Assembly (NCBI GenBank): GCA_030407085.1
Contig: CM059582.1
Location: 134,314,001-134,378,000 of the forward strand
Source: Trichopria drosophilae
Taxonomy: Eukaryota; Arthropoda; Insecta; Hymenoptera; Diapriidae
DNA length: 64,000 bases
Reading direction: 5' to 3'
Below the pieces are notes generated by a model that had not been told where the DNA came from, did no database searches, and saw nothing but the letters and a program-made list of their open reading frames with translations. The translations under genes and the position numbers were made by a program. Positions 1-11,338 of this stretch are shown here, one piece after another (positions within the stretch are counted from its first letter, which is position 1; each line of letters opens with the position of its first letter).

Positions 1-751
1 TTTGCGTACCGATTTGAGCATTGAGAAAGACCTCCCCTTATACCGCTCTCGATAAACATTATCATGTCTATATCGGTGAGTAATTCCAACTCTACTCGAG
101 TATGCTTGAGAGCGCAGTCCCAAGTATATCCAGGTAGAGTGTAATAATGTGCCGGATCTAACCCGTGTGATTTTAACAGAGTTGTACGAAAATTTTCAAA
201 GATATCCGCAAGTAGAAGGACATCTGTTTTCAAATATAAATCCGAATACTCGCCCAGAGTATTACACTTCAATACGTTCCGCACATTCATCGCATGCACA
301 TAATCATTCTCACTGACATCACACTCGTACAGTTGATTAAAAAATTTGTCTCGTGAAGGAAGATATGATTGCTCTAGGACGTTCATTTCGGTTATGTAAT
401 CATAAGGGAAACCCCCTTTGCGTATTAATAAATTGAATTTTTCCTCATTTGGAAAGTGGGACTTTAAAATTTGTTTTTTTTTTCATTACTTAAATAATAT
501 GCCAAGTTTTCGAGGGAGCAATTCAAAAATCTAATTGAATCTAAAAATGTTAATCTAATTTTAGTTCCTTTAACATACTTAATCATGGAAATGTACTTTT
601 CCATATTACATGGGATAATATGAATATCTCCGTCAAAAGCATTGGCAATGTCGCGAATAATGAAATGAGCATCGTAACCGCTCAAATTGTGGAAGATAAC
701 TGGTATATTAAAACGATATTTATACTTAAGTCGATGAATTCTAACAACTTT
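1..751 (-). pseudogene. Family B (protein-primed, DNA_pol_B_2) DNA polymerase fragment, Polinton/adintovirus type
   Basis: Seen: on the minus strand two overlapping frames encode parts of a viral/organellar type-B DNA polymerase. The upstream part (464-751) contains an exonuclease-domain block with NLSGYDAHFI and TFLDSIRFLNCSLE. After a T-rich homopolymer near 472-482 the reading continues in another frame to the window edge, with the exonuclease III block YLKTDVLLLADIFE and then YYTLPGYTWD. Known: these motifs belong to the 3'-5' exonuclease of protein-primed polymerases of Polintons/Mavericks, adintoviruses and relatives. Inferred: a dead genomic copy. The homopolymer frameshift breaks it, an in-frame stop lies just upstream at 752-754, and the polymerase palm must lie beyond base 1. 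No capsid, integrase or ATPase gene of such an element is visible in the window. The family call is firm; the element type is less sure. Confidence 0.8.
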
Positions 752-1266
752 TTACTCTTATTATTTTTTTTATAAAGTTCATAATTTTTGTGTCAGAGCG
801 TTCTCAAATTTTTCAAGAAAATTTCATTTAGGACGCCATTTTCGGGACCGCCATTTCGAATTTTATAAAAACCTATATAACCATTTTGAAGCTTAGACAT
901 TTTTGTCACGTTATTTATACCGAGCTGAGGCATAGTAATGCTATAAGTGATAAAAAAAAAAACGATAAATGAACAAAAACTTTTAAAATCTCATGATTTT
1001 TGTTAAAAAATGGTCTGTAATTCGTTCATTTTAAAATTGACAGTATTTTACCATCAACCATTCGAAAGAGCGGGGTTCGAGCAATTGGAAACGTATATAC
1101 CACAATTTTTTTCATTGAATTTAAATACTAAAAAATACTGACAAACTTCGTGTCAAATTTTTGTACATTTGGTCCTTAAAGGGTTAATGACCTCATAAGC
1201 GACGGTCAGATTTCCCAATGAGAGAGTCTTGAATTATAAGCCCGCGTACTAAACAGTAAATCAAAA
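752..1266. other. Unassigned AT-rich spacer
   Basis: AT-rich sequence between the polymerase relic and the minisatellite. It holds a short run of the dispersed 'gccatttt' type sequence near 835-890. I see no coding potential, RNA gene or clear repeat boundary. Confidence 0.5.
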
Positions 1267-1360
1267 ATGCGAATCAATCCGCGAATCGGCCCGCGAGTCA
1301 GTCCGCGACTCAGACCACGAATTAGTCCACGAATCAGTCTGCGAATTAGTTCACGAATCT
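1267..1360 (+). repeat. 12-bp tandem minisatellite (about 8 units)
   Basis: Imperfect tandem units of the form gcgaatcagtcc fill this stretch. They make an artificial Arg/Ser/Pro-rich reading frame (repeating R-I-S-P). The period of 12 is a multiple of 3, which is why the frame stays open; I do not regard it as a gene. It sits just before the 3' end of the minus-strand mariner copy. Confidence 0.85.
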
Positions 1361-1466
1361 ACCACCTCGCATGCTGCGACAGCGCCGCGACTGTGGCGAC
1401 GCCTGGTGGCGGCGGCGGGAGTTTCGTGGGGACGGTCACTCTACATCTACTACAATGCACTGTTCT

Positions 1467-2004
1467 TTATAATAATTTTTCAAAATTTCTGCCACTTTGT
1501 TGCTGACATACCCTAACACGATTTATCACGGTATCCACGCTTCGCGAAAGCATTTCTTTGTCTACCGTCGCCACTGCGTCATGCAATTTGCCCAACATCT
1601 CCTCTTCGGTTTCGACTGGCATCTTATAAATAACGTTTTTTATGTGACCCCAAAAAAAGAAGTCCAGTGGCGTGAGATCTGGCGATCGCGCTGGCCAATT
1701 CATTGGTCCTCCACGGCCTATCCATCTTCGTGGAAATGCTTGATCTAGCCCTCTGCGCACCTCTACACCGAAATGTGCAGGAGCTCCATCTTGCTCAAAA
1801 TAATGTTTCCTCAAATCCTTCGGGTAAATAAGCTTCGTCGAGTAGCACAGGAAGCTCGTGGCGAATGAAATCTCGATAATCATGAGCGTTAACTCGTGCC
1901 GGTAAAACCACTGGTCCGATCGAGGTCCGGTCTATCTCATTATATTTTCTTATTTTTAAAAATCGCAAGTCTCTGAGCAACAATTGATTTCGAAATCTAT
2001 CCAA
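1467..2004 (-). pseudogene. DD41D mariner-like (rosa-type) transposase, 3' half, frameshifted
   Basis: Seen: two overlapping minus-strand frames. The upstream one carries IGPVVLPARVNAHDYRDF and a block HELPVLLDE. The second has EQDGAPAHF, RRWIGRGGPMNWPARSPDLT and PLDFFFWGH. Between the Asp of QDG and the Asp of PLDF lie 41 residues, the spacing of DD41D transposases in the Tc1/mariner superfamily (the rosa group). Known: DDE/D transposases cut and paste DNA at TA sites in the nucleus. Inferred: a dead copy, because the frame switches near 1795-1880 and the N-terminal DNA-binding half with the first catalytic Asp is missing. It is related to the intact copy at 27191-28252 and the broken one at 46748-47606. 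Confidence 0.88.
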
Positions 2005-2239
2005 ACGAAAACTTCAAAATTTGTAAATTTATTATTGAACCATTCAATCGGTCTTTATTTAGCTATAAATTTTGTGGAACACGTCTATTATTTCCGTCCG
2101 TTTTGCGCTGTATACATTAAGAACATTTTCGTGGTTTATTTAAAAGATTACAAACACATTGACGAGTCAATATTAAAGTGAATACAAATTTTACGCAATT
2201 GCAAAATTGTTCCTTCACCACGGTAAAGATTGCATATTA
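2005..2239. other. AT-rich spacer, no gene seen
   Basis: AT-rich DNA between the mariner relic and the foldback structure. It may include the missing upstream part of the mariner copy in a form too decayed to read. Confidence 0.4.
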
Positions 2240-4240
2240 ATTTAAACCAAAGCGAATAATTATTAATTATGAATTCCAGTAAAAAACAGTCTTAATTATA
2301 AATGAATTATGAATTCAAGTAAAAATAATCGTAATTGAAATTAAAAAAATCGTAAGTAGCGAAATGACGAAGAATTTAAAATGAATATTCACGAATTTAT
2401 CTGTACAACAGCACACATGACGTTGGTCCTGCAGACGCTAATCATGGGGTCTAGATGACACACTCCATAATGTTTCATGATTTTATCTAAAATATTTTTA
2501 TCCGCAAATGGGTATTCTTAGATTTAACGCCCTTAGAGTCTTAGTATGTGAATTTTGAATTATGCATTTCTTCCAGCAAAAGGAGTATAATCTCGCGTGT
2601 TCAAAAAGGCTTCAAATAATCGTTAGATTTTTTACATAAATGATCTACTGCGATATTCTACGATTTCACGTCCCTAGAGGCTCAGAACGTGAATTTTTAA
2701 GTTCCTAGCAGCTAAGATTTATAATCTTGCATGTTCAAAATCTTTTATGTGAAAAATCTAATGATTATTTCGAGCGTTCTCTTCTGCTTAAAGAAATGCA
2801 ACATTCAAAATCCACATACTGAGCCTCTAAGGGCGCCAACGCGAAAAATATTGCCGTAGACCAGTTATTTAAAAATGTCACGTATATTTGAACCATTTTC
2901 GAACACTCGAGGTTATACCTCCTTCTGCTAGGAGAAATGCAAACTGAAAAAATCAAATACTGAGACTCTAGGGGCGTGATATCGAAAAATATCACAGTTG
3001 ATCATTTATACATGAAGAATGTAATGAAGACAAGAGGTCGGTTATTAAAAACAAGAAAAATATTATACTCAGTTTCTTTTCAAATGTTCTGTCAAAATTT
3101 CAAAAATTATTATTTTATTGCAACATTTCAAATTACGCGACTTCATTCGTCTTACAATTCTTAAAACCTTGATTTCCGAGTTCACCTACATTACTAGATA
3201 TATTTCATAGAAATAATGAAATATTGAAAATAATTATTGTCAATTTTCTGTTATTTTTTTAGTTGTACAAACATGTACATTGGAGCATTCTTCTACAAAC
3301 TAAAATATCATAGGCCATTGAATGTTTCTCTTTAAACAAAGTAAAAGGATATGTATATAGTAATAATTTTGTGAACACTCAAATCAGATGTTCAAAATTA
3401 TGAATGAATTGAAAATTTAAAAAAATAGTAGGCATAATAAGAAACTTCATGATAAGGAACGTTCAAAATATAATTCCTAATCAGTAATGCCTTATGAATT
3501 TTAAAAAGATAAATCACAATACACATGAATCATGAATTCATGTAAATATATTCTAAATGAAAAATGAATTATGAATTCAAGTATGAGATATTCTTAATAA
3601 AAAATCGTCGTGAATAAAAAAGTCTTTTTAAATTCATAATTCATTATTGATTTTGAATTGTATTTTGAATTGCATTGTGAATATTCCTTGCCCTGCCTGA
3701 AATGATTCTTTTTTTTAATATTCCGAATCCATGAATAGTTTTTGAATTTCTGTATTACTAGTCAAATTATGCTCATCTCTGGATAAAAACCTTAAAATAT
3801 TGCTGATGAAATCATGAAACATTACGGAGTGCGTCATCTAGCCCCCACGATTGGCGACAGCAGGATCAACTCCGTGTGTACTGTTATACAGATAATTTCT
3901 TGAATATTCATTTTAAATTTGTAATCATTTCGTGACTTTCGATTTTTTTAATTTCGATTAATAATTCATTTTTGATTACGATTATTCTTACTTGAATTCA
4001 TAATTCATTTTTAATTAAGATTATTTTTTACTAGAATTCTTAATTCATTTTCAATTGTGATTATTTCGCTTGAATTTATAATTTATTTTTATTGTAATTT
4101 ATTTTTATTACATTCATAAGGCATTATTGATTGTGAATTGTATTTTAAATATTCCTTATCACGCGTGATTTTTTTTTAATATTCAGAAGCCATGCATGAT
4201 TTATGTATTTCTAGTAAGATTTTGACCATTTCTGTTTTTA
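2240..4240. mobile_element. Composite foldback-like element with nested inverted and direct repeats
   Basis: Seen: sequence around 2310-2520 (gaattcaagtaaaaataatc; later tctagatgacacactcc and tgtttcatgattttatc) returns inverted at about 3795-4000, making long imperfect arms around a centre near 3150. Inside the left half a second palindrome centred near 2752 holds a ~140-bp unit twice forward (about 2500-2750) and twice inverted (about 2765-2996). A separate direct repeat joins about 3640-3770 and 4115-4235 (cattattgatt, gaattgtatttt, attccttgcc/attccttatc). Inferred: an old foldback or MITE-type DNA element with subterminal repeats. I found no transposase and no certain target duplication. 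Confidence 0.6.
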
Positions 4241-4369
4241 CCAAAATTAGTAATTCAATTTTTTTTTAAAATAAAGAAAATGTTACATTTTTTTTTGCGT
4301 GCCATTTTTTTACCCTTATTAATTATAAAGACAATTAATTTTCGTTTGCTGAATCTCGTACACGGAAAA

Positions 4370-4415
4370 AAATGTTAGTTGGAATAACCAACTGTTGGTT
4401 GGATCAACCATTGGC
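4370..4415. repeat. Short palindromic TTGGTTGG/CCAACC cluster
   Basis: Here agttggaataaccaact, ttggttgga and tcaaccattgg lie side by side. The block can fold on itself and lies just past the 3' end of the readable hAT exons. It could be part of an element terminus; the role is unknown. Confidence 0.35.
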
Positions 4416-4559
4416 TCTGGGTGGGTGTTGTGTTGTGTATGTGCCTAGTTCTGTCATGTACCGTTCAGTCGTTGTCCTGTACCTCTCCACCCGAGAGCCG
4501 ACCCGCAAATCGACTAATAATTGTCATTAACGGGGGGGGGGGGGATTACCTGTCGTTTG

Positions 4560-6930
4560 TCCTTTTTTTGGTCTTTGTCAATTCCAAAAGCAAACTACAC
4601 ATAGGTTTTCTCCAGTGTGTTCGTTATCTAAACGTTGTGCGTGGAGCATTATAGATTCAGGCGTGTAAGTAATATAATCTGCAAAAAAAATTATATTAGT
4701 AAATTTACAGTTTTTCATTAAACTAAAGATTATGAAGTTCATATGTCTTATGTAAGTAGTTTCGAGGTTGTGTTGATAACTCTTCTACTATAGATCTCTT
4801 TAAAAATTATTATGTAATAAATTATGTGACATATAAATAAATTAACCCATTTATTAATAAATTAATTAAATTTGTTTCCAAAGTTGTAACTCGTATATAT
4901 AAATTCCATTTTGTTTTTTAATTTTATTAATTGTTATTTAATTTGATATTTTTCTTCTGCTTTCTGTATTTACGAATGTAGTTGCATACCTATGAAGTGT
5001 GCAGTGAAAACCATGAAACTCCTGGTAGAGTTGGTTACCGTGCACAAGTCAGCCGTTAGAGAAAAATTCTTTACTGTTCGGAATTTCTCTTCCAATTGGA
5101 ATACAGAAACGTTGTATATCGCTGATATCTTTTCAGTTATCTAAAAGTACATAATATTAAATAAAATAAATTAATTTAAGATGGATATAGTTTTCTGCTA
5201 AATTTTTAGTGTTTCGGTTGGGTTTTGGAATAATAGAACTTTCTTAACGGGAAAAGGGTAATAACTTTTATTTCCTAAAATACACTAATTAATTATGATA
5301 AATTTTCTTGATACATGATGCTGGGTTTCGTTTTGGTAAACATGACCAGAGGCGTTTCGAAAAGGCGACGTTGTATTTCTCGTACTCGAGCATGGTTGCG
5401 CGCGCGGCTGGAAACTGGTGGAGTCGCAGGCGGCGTGTGCGGCGAGAGGGTCGGAGGGCCCGGTGAAGTGACTGCGGCCGCGGGGGTGGAGACCATTGGT
5501 TGAGAAGCGGAGCAAGTCGCGGCACTGGACGCCGGATGAAGGACTGGTCCCTGAGCGGATGTCCCACGCTAGATGCTGGAGGTGGACCGGGATGCTGCCT
5601 CTCGTCGGATCTCGTAGGCCGGATTGTTGCGAAGACCCGAAGACGAGGCCGGAAGGCGAAAGCTGCTGATGGCCGGACTGCAGTGGTGAAGATCGCTGGA
5701 GCCGGAGTCTGGATAGCTTCCGCCCGGTGTGTCGGTGGTGGCATCCGCTAGCTGCAGGAAGGAAGGAAGGAATCCCAAAAATATCGCCGGAGATTTTCTC
5801 CCTTTATCGTTCCTTTGAAAGAAGGCGATCGGAATCGGATGCTCGAATCGTCCCCAGAGAGTTTCATTTGATTCCCGGCTGAGTATTCTTTACTTGCGGT
5901 TTGCGTCCCCTGAACTTTAGCGCATACCGCCGTACTCGCGACTCTATGCGTGTATGTACGGTTGCCCTTCCCAGGGGCCGTTACAAATTAAATAAAATTC
6001 AATATAAAAATGTTTTGATATTACATATGTATAAAGTGCAGAAGTATTTAAAAACGAATTTCCATTAGGCATCCTCTTGATTTAAAATATAAGTGTGATA
6101 AATAATACTAATAATTACTGGCAAGCAAGAGCAAATAATTCGAAATATTGTAGTTTTTGGCAACAGAAGTTACAGGGAAATATTTCGAATTTATACTTAC
6201 CGTAATTCTTGATGGTGGTTTGTACAGTGGGACTGTACATATCAAAAAGATCCGAAACTCATCTTTTTCCACAGCCGAATGTGGCATATTATTCTTTGCT
6301 ACCATGTACAATAAAGAATCCGTTATTTTCTTGTCCTTGATCCCACCTTTTGAAATAATAATGATTAACGTTATTAAATTGTATTATTATGTGTGTTATT
6401 AAACCACTGTATTTTTTTAAATTTTATTAATATATTAATGAATTTAGAATTATTTTTGATCTTTTATAACTACCTTTATAACTAGAATTTGGAAGCGATG
6501 TAGACTGATCCTCTGTCGTTAACTCCTGTATTATCGGTTGGTCTTCGTGATCACCAACTGGTCGCTGCATCCTCATTCTTTTAAAATTAGAAATAAATAT
6601 TTTGAAGAATGTATTGGTCCGTAATAAAATTAAGTTTTCAAAAATTTGAGAAAATGCTGTGTAAATTTGCTACGAAACAGTGCATATTGTTACATAGGTT
6701 TTTATGGAAAAGGTGCATATGAATATCTTTGCCGATTATAAGTTACTGAATATCTTCAGAATAAGAATGAAAAGCGAATAGTTAATTTCGAACGAACCTC
6801 TTTTGCCCTGAGAACTGCCTGGTGCTTTGATTTTAAGTGGCTCTTCAAATTTGACGTTCCGTCACCTGTTTTTAATATTTTCCTGCACAAGTTGCACACC
6901 GCAGGATCAGAAGTGCTTTGTTTTTTTTTT
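4560..6930 (-). pseudogene. hAT-family transposase (ZBED-like), five exon blocks split by introns
   Basis: Seen, in gene order on the minus strand: (1) about 6930-6800, a BED zinc finger, CNLC then LKSHLKSKH; (2) 6577-6474, acceptor AG and donor AAAG/GTAGTT; (3) 6346-6201, with AVEKDEFRIFL and PLYKPPSRIT, donor GTAAGT; (4) 5128-4990, with VKNFSLTADLCT and FTAHFI, donor GTATGC; (5) 4678 to about 4590, acceptor tttgcag, with ESIMLHAQRLDNEHTGEN. Exon phases agree across 2-3, 3-4 and 4-5. Known: this order (BED finger, PSR block, LTxD catalytic block, HTGEN block) is the N-terminal half of hAT transposases. Inferred: a decayed transposon. The frame stops near 4590, the C-terminal half and dimerisation domain are not found, and the start of exon 1 meets a stop beside a poly-A run. 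A probable solo LTR (5210-5985) lies in the intron between exons 3 and 4. Confidence 0.8.
5210..5985 (-). repeat. Candidate solo LTR, BEL/Pao-like
   Basis: Read on the minus strand the block starts TGTAACGGCCCC and ends AACCGAAACA, the TG...CA form of a long terminal repeat, with an AATAAA signal close to its 3' end. It is far more GC-rich than the DNA on either side. The TGTAACGG start is shared with the two other LTRs proposed here (12928 and 33026, +). I see no matching 5-bp duplication (left tttag, right aatta) and no internal retroelement sequence. The long open frames inside (5285-5778, both strands) look like a by-product of GC content. An intronic CpG-rich host segment is the alternative. 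Confidence 0.5.
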
Positions 6931-6934
6931 TAAA

Positions 6935-7808
6935 TTTCACACAAAACTTCTACCTGACATTAGGATTGAGGGACACTGTTGGGACAGGAATACAGATGAA
7001 TAAGGTTTAGATGTTAATGACTTAACCTATAATTTTAATAGTATTTTTTGATAGAAATGAGAACATTTTATTCTACGAATGTGAGGACTATGCTCACGCA
7101 TTGAACAAAATTTTTTCTTGCAAATGTACGTAAAATGAATAGGAAAACAAATTGGAAAAGCGTACAGATAATATTATATAAATTTAATATAAATTAATAT
7201 AAATTTACCACAAAGTATCTTCTCAATACAAACAAATCACGAAGTTTTTTATAGCTCTTTTTGCCTCTTTCTAATCTTCTATCAGCTCTAGAATTTTCCA
7301 GAAGTAAGCAAAATGGTGAAATCGCAAATTATCCGAAACTGCAGTTTTCTCCTGTTACCAACTTCTTAATTAAAACCTCCTTAAACTTTATGCCCATATA
7401 GACCATTCCACTTTTGGGGAAAAATCGCCGAATATACATATGTACTGAGAGAACAAGATTGGGCAATGAGTATCTAATTCCCTAGAACGCGGTCTAGCCC
7501 TTTGCGATTATATTGCGCGCCCTATATGTACATATATGTGGACGTCGCTCGATTGGTAAAGTGACATAAGTCGATAAAGAGGGCATTGCGTTGCGTGAGA
7601 AAAATCTAGCCATTTTCACCAATAACCTTACTATGTTCGCGTTGAACGACAATAAAAAATGAACTCTCCTGGACAAAAATAATAAAAAGTGAAAAATCGG
7701 AGGTTGTTGACAGTGAAAACCGGTTTATCGGGTTTTTGGTTGCAAAAAAAATACCGCACAAAACCGGTATTTTACCAGAGAAAAACCGACCGGAGTTTTG
7801 CATCCCTA
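6935..7808. other. AT-rich DNA, no gene seen
   Basis: No coding region recognised. A short self-complementary stretch near 7700-7790 pairs accggttta-type and aaccggtat-type sequence. Otherwise unassigned. Confidence 0.4.
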
Positions 7809-8218
7809 ATGCCCTTTTTTATTTCACTTTACCTTGGGTTAGAATTTAAGAGATGTGATCTATTCATTTTTATGAAGTTCGTGAGAGTCTTATGTAATTG
7901 GAGACCTGGTTATAAAATAAATTTATTGGCAGAAAGTTCTATCTTTTTCATCAAACATATTTCATATCGCGTATATTAATTGCATTTCGGGAAAGTAATG
8001 TTATAGAAACCTATAAAAATAAAATAAAACAATACAATACATGTCGAGACTAAAATTGGAAAAAATACAAAAATTCATTATTGTTACATCTCCCATAATT
8101 TTGAAGAAATCTTAACCCGGTCTCAATTTACTTTAGATTCTGAAGAACCTCAAAAAAAATGAATAGATCACATCCCTTAAACTCTAATCCAACGTAAAAT
8201 GAAATAAAAAAGGGCATC
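7809..8218. mobile_element. MITE with ~65-bp terminal inverted repeats
   Basis: The first ~65 bases (atgcccttttttatttcac, then gatgtgatctattcat) reappear inverted at 8150-8218 with few differences. The total is about 410 bp with no coding capacity, which is typical of a nonautonomous DNA transposon. I found no clear target duplication, so the superfamily stays open. Confidence 0.7.
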
Positions 8219-10052
8219 AAATTGGACATCGACTGTATAATATAATAATTTATTTTCCATTGCATAGAATATATATTTAATATCATGCAATAAAATTTCA
8301 AACATATAAATATAACAATTAAATATTCATTTATTTGAATTTAACACTCAGTCTTATTTGTCTGGAGTTCCGGGAATTTATTTATTTACCTTTGTAACAA
8401 CGACCGATTTCAATTTGGTTATTTTTCGTTTGTGTTTGATTTTACATGAACTCTGAGAACATAAATAGCAAACTTTCTTTTTTTAAATGATTGTATATTA
8501 TCCGAATATTAAATCCCTTAATTTTATTGTTTATAACCAGCTATATATAACTATAACGTGTAACCATTTTATGATAATTTTATCGAAATGAAAAAATGAT
8601 TAATTATTTTCAAAATTTTCTTCTTTTTCTTACTTTAGCTCGGATGCTATTTTATAACTAAGGTGCAAAATCCGAATTTTTAAATTTTATCAAAGTGAAC
8701 GAATTATTGAGTATTAATGTTTTTCTTTTTATATTTGTTTGGGCGTCATTTTGTAACTGTCTTTTGATTATAGACATAAAACATTTGTCGATTAAATAAA
8801 ATTAAATATGTTAGGCTAAATCGTCCCGAGGATAAGTAGCGCGACGACAGTTAGAAAAGGTGGAACGACTATTTGTCATTCGTCCGACGGTTTCGTTCAG
8901 AACGTTGTCGATCGATTTCAAATTTTCTTTTGTTGGACACGTTGATTCAAACGATCGTCTTTTCCCGGATTTATAACGGCACTGACTCTACTCACAATAT
9001 GAAAATAATGAATTAAATACGTGTTTGTGTGTATAAAAAGAAAACTTTTACCTATTTGGGTACAAATATGGCACTAAAGGCAGCAAAATGATGGAATATA
9101 TTTTTTTCTCGTCTCCGTGTTTATATTGCCAAAACCCGTATTTTATCAGCTAATCGATGCTTGCTTTTCATCAGTTTTTATTTCTTTTCGATGTAAACTT
9201 TTTCCCCGATGTTATATAATCAACCATAACTTAGGTCGCCTGTTCCACTTATATAATTTGTTGTTAAGGAAACTAGTTTGCAAGAATTGGTTCATTTGCA
9301 TGAATAAATCGTGCCATCTTGATGTGCACTCTCCTACTCTCTTTCATGCAGCATATTCCTCTCGTGGCAGTGAATTCGGTCTAATATGAACCTCTCCTCA
9401 CGGGCCAGGTACCCTGTGCATTCTGGTTGTTGAAATCGCAATTTTCTGAAAGGAATTTTGGAGGGTTAACCCTTTTTCCTTTTATTTATACTTCTTTCGT
9501 TAGTTACCGACTATGTTACCAATCGGGGCTTGTTACCCAATTTTTAACAAGGTTGTTCAGGTTCTAAGGCTCACAAGCTCAGAAAACGTTTCTGGGAGCT
9601 GAGCAGGCAATTTGGACAGAGGCTAGATTTATTTATTTTTTTTCTTTACGCATGTTGGGAAAACCACCGATGGATGTTATTTGGATACACTGTACCTCGG
9701 ACTACCTTATAATCTGTTAATTTTAAGGTACACTGAATATAACTTTTAACCTCCCAGATTCGATGGCGTATTCGTTTTAACCTATTAACGCCCAAATTGC
9801 CGTGAAACATTGCAAAGAAGATGGATGAAGTTGAAAAGTACCTTGTTGACTAGCTCAAGAGTGCTCTTTCGAATGGAGCTTCTAAAATTTTGCGAAAACA
9901 CTAGACTCGTCTTAATATTGGCGTATTTATATATTGGTGTAAAAACATCGAAACGTCCACATTTTCTCGCACTGATTTTTGTTTAATTTCAAATTTTCCG
10001 CCATATTGAAACCAACGTTTTGAATGTTGACATTCTGCTGAAAATTTCGTAG
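8219..10052. other. Unassigned AT-rich region
   Basis: About 1.8 kb with no recognised gene. A somewhat less AT-rich patch at 8815-8990 (cgtcccgagg, gcgcgacgac, ttcgtccgacgg) stands out but shows no long frame. At 9778-9798 ttaacctattaacgcc resembles the end of the hairpin element at 10053, so a decayed relative may lie here. Confidence 0.4.
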
Positions 10053-10936
10053 TTAACCCATTAACGCCGAGAAGGACACTTTTTAAGCCACCACTTCCAC
10101 GTCGCTATTTCCAATTCATTTGACGGAGAAAAAAATCGTGACATAGTGAATTTTATCGAAAAAAGGGTGCTCTTTCCGATGGTGTCCATGAAATTTTGAA
10201 AAAATTTAAATGTCCATGTGAAAATGGAGGTTTTTCGTAAAAAAACACGATTTTTTTCAAGAAACTTTTTTTTCAACTTTGATTTTCGTCGAGTTTCCGG
10301 TTTGGAATCACTCTAAAATCTTTGTAGATCGTGTACTTTTTGTCTGAACTTAAAGTATCGATGATTTATATAATTAATTTAGGTCCACAAAATTGAAAAT
10401 GGCGGCCAAAACGCCAAATTTTTTACTTAAACATTCAAGAATTTTTTTCTCGAAAACTCTCGGAAACTTCTCGAAGAACGAATCGATATTAAATATTTTT
10501 CGTTGTTACAATTTTTTTCCAAAAGTTCATAGTTTTCGAGAAAAAAATTCTTGAATGTTTAAGTAAAAAATTTGGCGTTTTGGCCGCCATTTTCAATTTT
10601 GTGGACCTAAATTAATTATATAAATCATCGATACTTTAAGTTCAGACAAAAAGTACACGATCTACAAAGATTTTAGAGTGATTCCAAGCCGGAAACTCGA
10701 CGAAAATCAAAATTGAAAAAAAAGTTTATTGAAAAAAATCGTGTTTTTTTACGAAAAACCTCCGATTTCACATGGACATTTAAATTTTTTCAAAATTTCA
10801 TGGACACCGTCGGAAAGAGCACCCTTTTTTCGACAAAATTCACTATGTCACGATTTTTTTCTCCGTCAAATGAATTGGAAATAGCGACGTGGAAGTGGTG
10901 GCTTAAAAAGTGTCCTTCTTGGCGTTAATGGGTTAA
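10053..10936. mobile_element. TTAA-flanked hairpin element, 402-bp inverted arms (piggyBac-like MITE)
   Basis: Seen: arms at 10057-10458 and 10531-10932 are near-perfect inverted copies around a 72-base loop. Both arms read as the same 71-residue open frame on opposite strands, which is a product of the palindrome and not two genes. The element starts CCCATTAACGCC, ends GGCGTTAATGGG and is bordered by TTAA on both sides (10053-10056, 10933-10936). Known: TTAA duplications and CCC... ends are marks of piggyBac elements. Inferred: a piggyBac-type foldback MITE. The arms differ at very few bases, so it is either young or kept alike by gene conversion. Confidence 0.82.
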
Positions 10937-11338
10937 CGACCAGGCAAACCCCTGGTACAATACTTGAAGTCAATCGCATGTAAGAAAAATTTGCGCTAAA
11001 TGGTTAAAAGACATTATTGAAATAAGTCATTTAAATAAATTATAATGGCAAAAGTGAGGTCGAAATTGAATTTAGAGACTGCATAAACACTATACAAATA
11101 TTTATTTCACCTTTATTTATTGAAAATTTGGCAAAAAAAAATTTACCGAATAAACTTTTGAATATTTTATGTAATCCTCGAAAATATTCGAAAATGTATT
11201 TTACAATATTGTTGTCCATCATTATTGTATGTTTTATGGACTGGAAGTTGCACTATGCGAAAAGTACACTTTGGGCATTCATGGTTTAAAGTAAAAATTA
11301 ACCACGACGATGGCTGGCATGCTGGCCATTGTAGTAAC
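10937..11338. other. Spacer without recognised gene
   Basis: AT-rich DNA between the hairpin element and the LINE ORF1 relic; I see nothing to annotate. Confidence 0.4.

Noticed and set aside
1267..1506. Arg/Ser/Pro repeat protein
   Set aside because: The frame is a by-product of a 12-bp tandem repeat.
4421..4654. 77-codon plus-strand frame
   Set aside because: It lies antisense to a hAT exon and crosses a poly-G run.
5285..5778. Overlapping long frames on both strands in GC-rich DNA
   Set aside because: They overlap in several frames, are low in complexity (Pro/Arg/Gly) and lie in a block that looks like an LTR; no conserved motif.
10061..10928. Two 71-residue proteins with nearly the same sequence
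   Set aside because: They are the two arms of one palindrome read on opposite strands.
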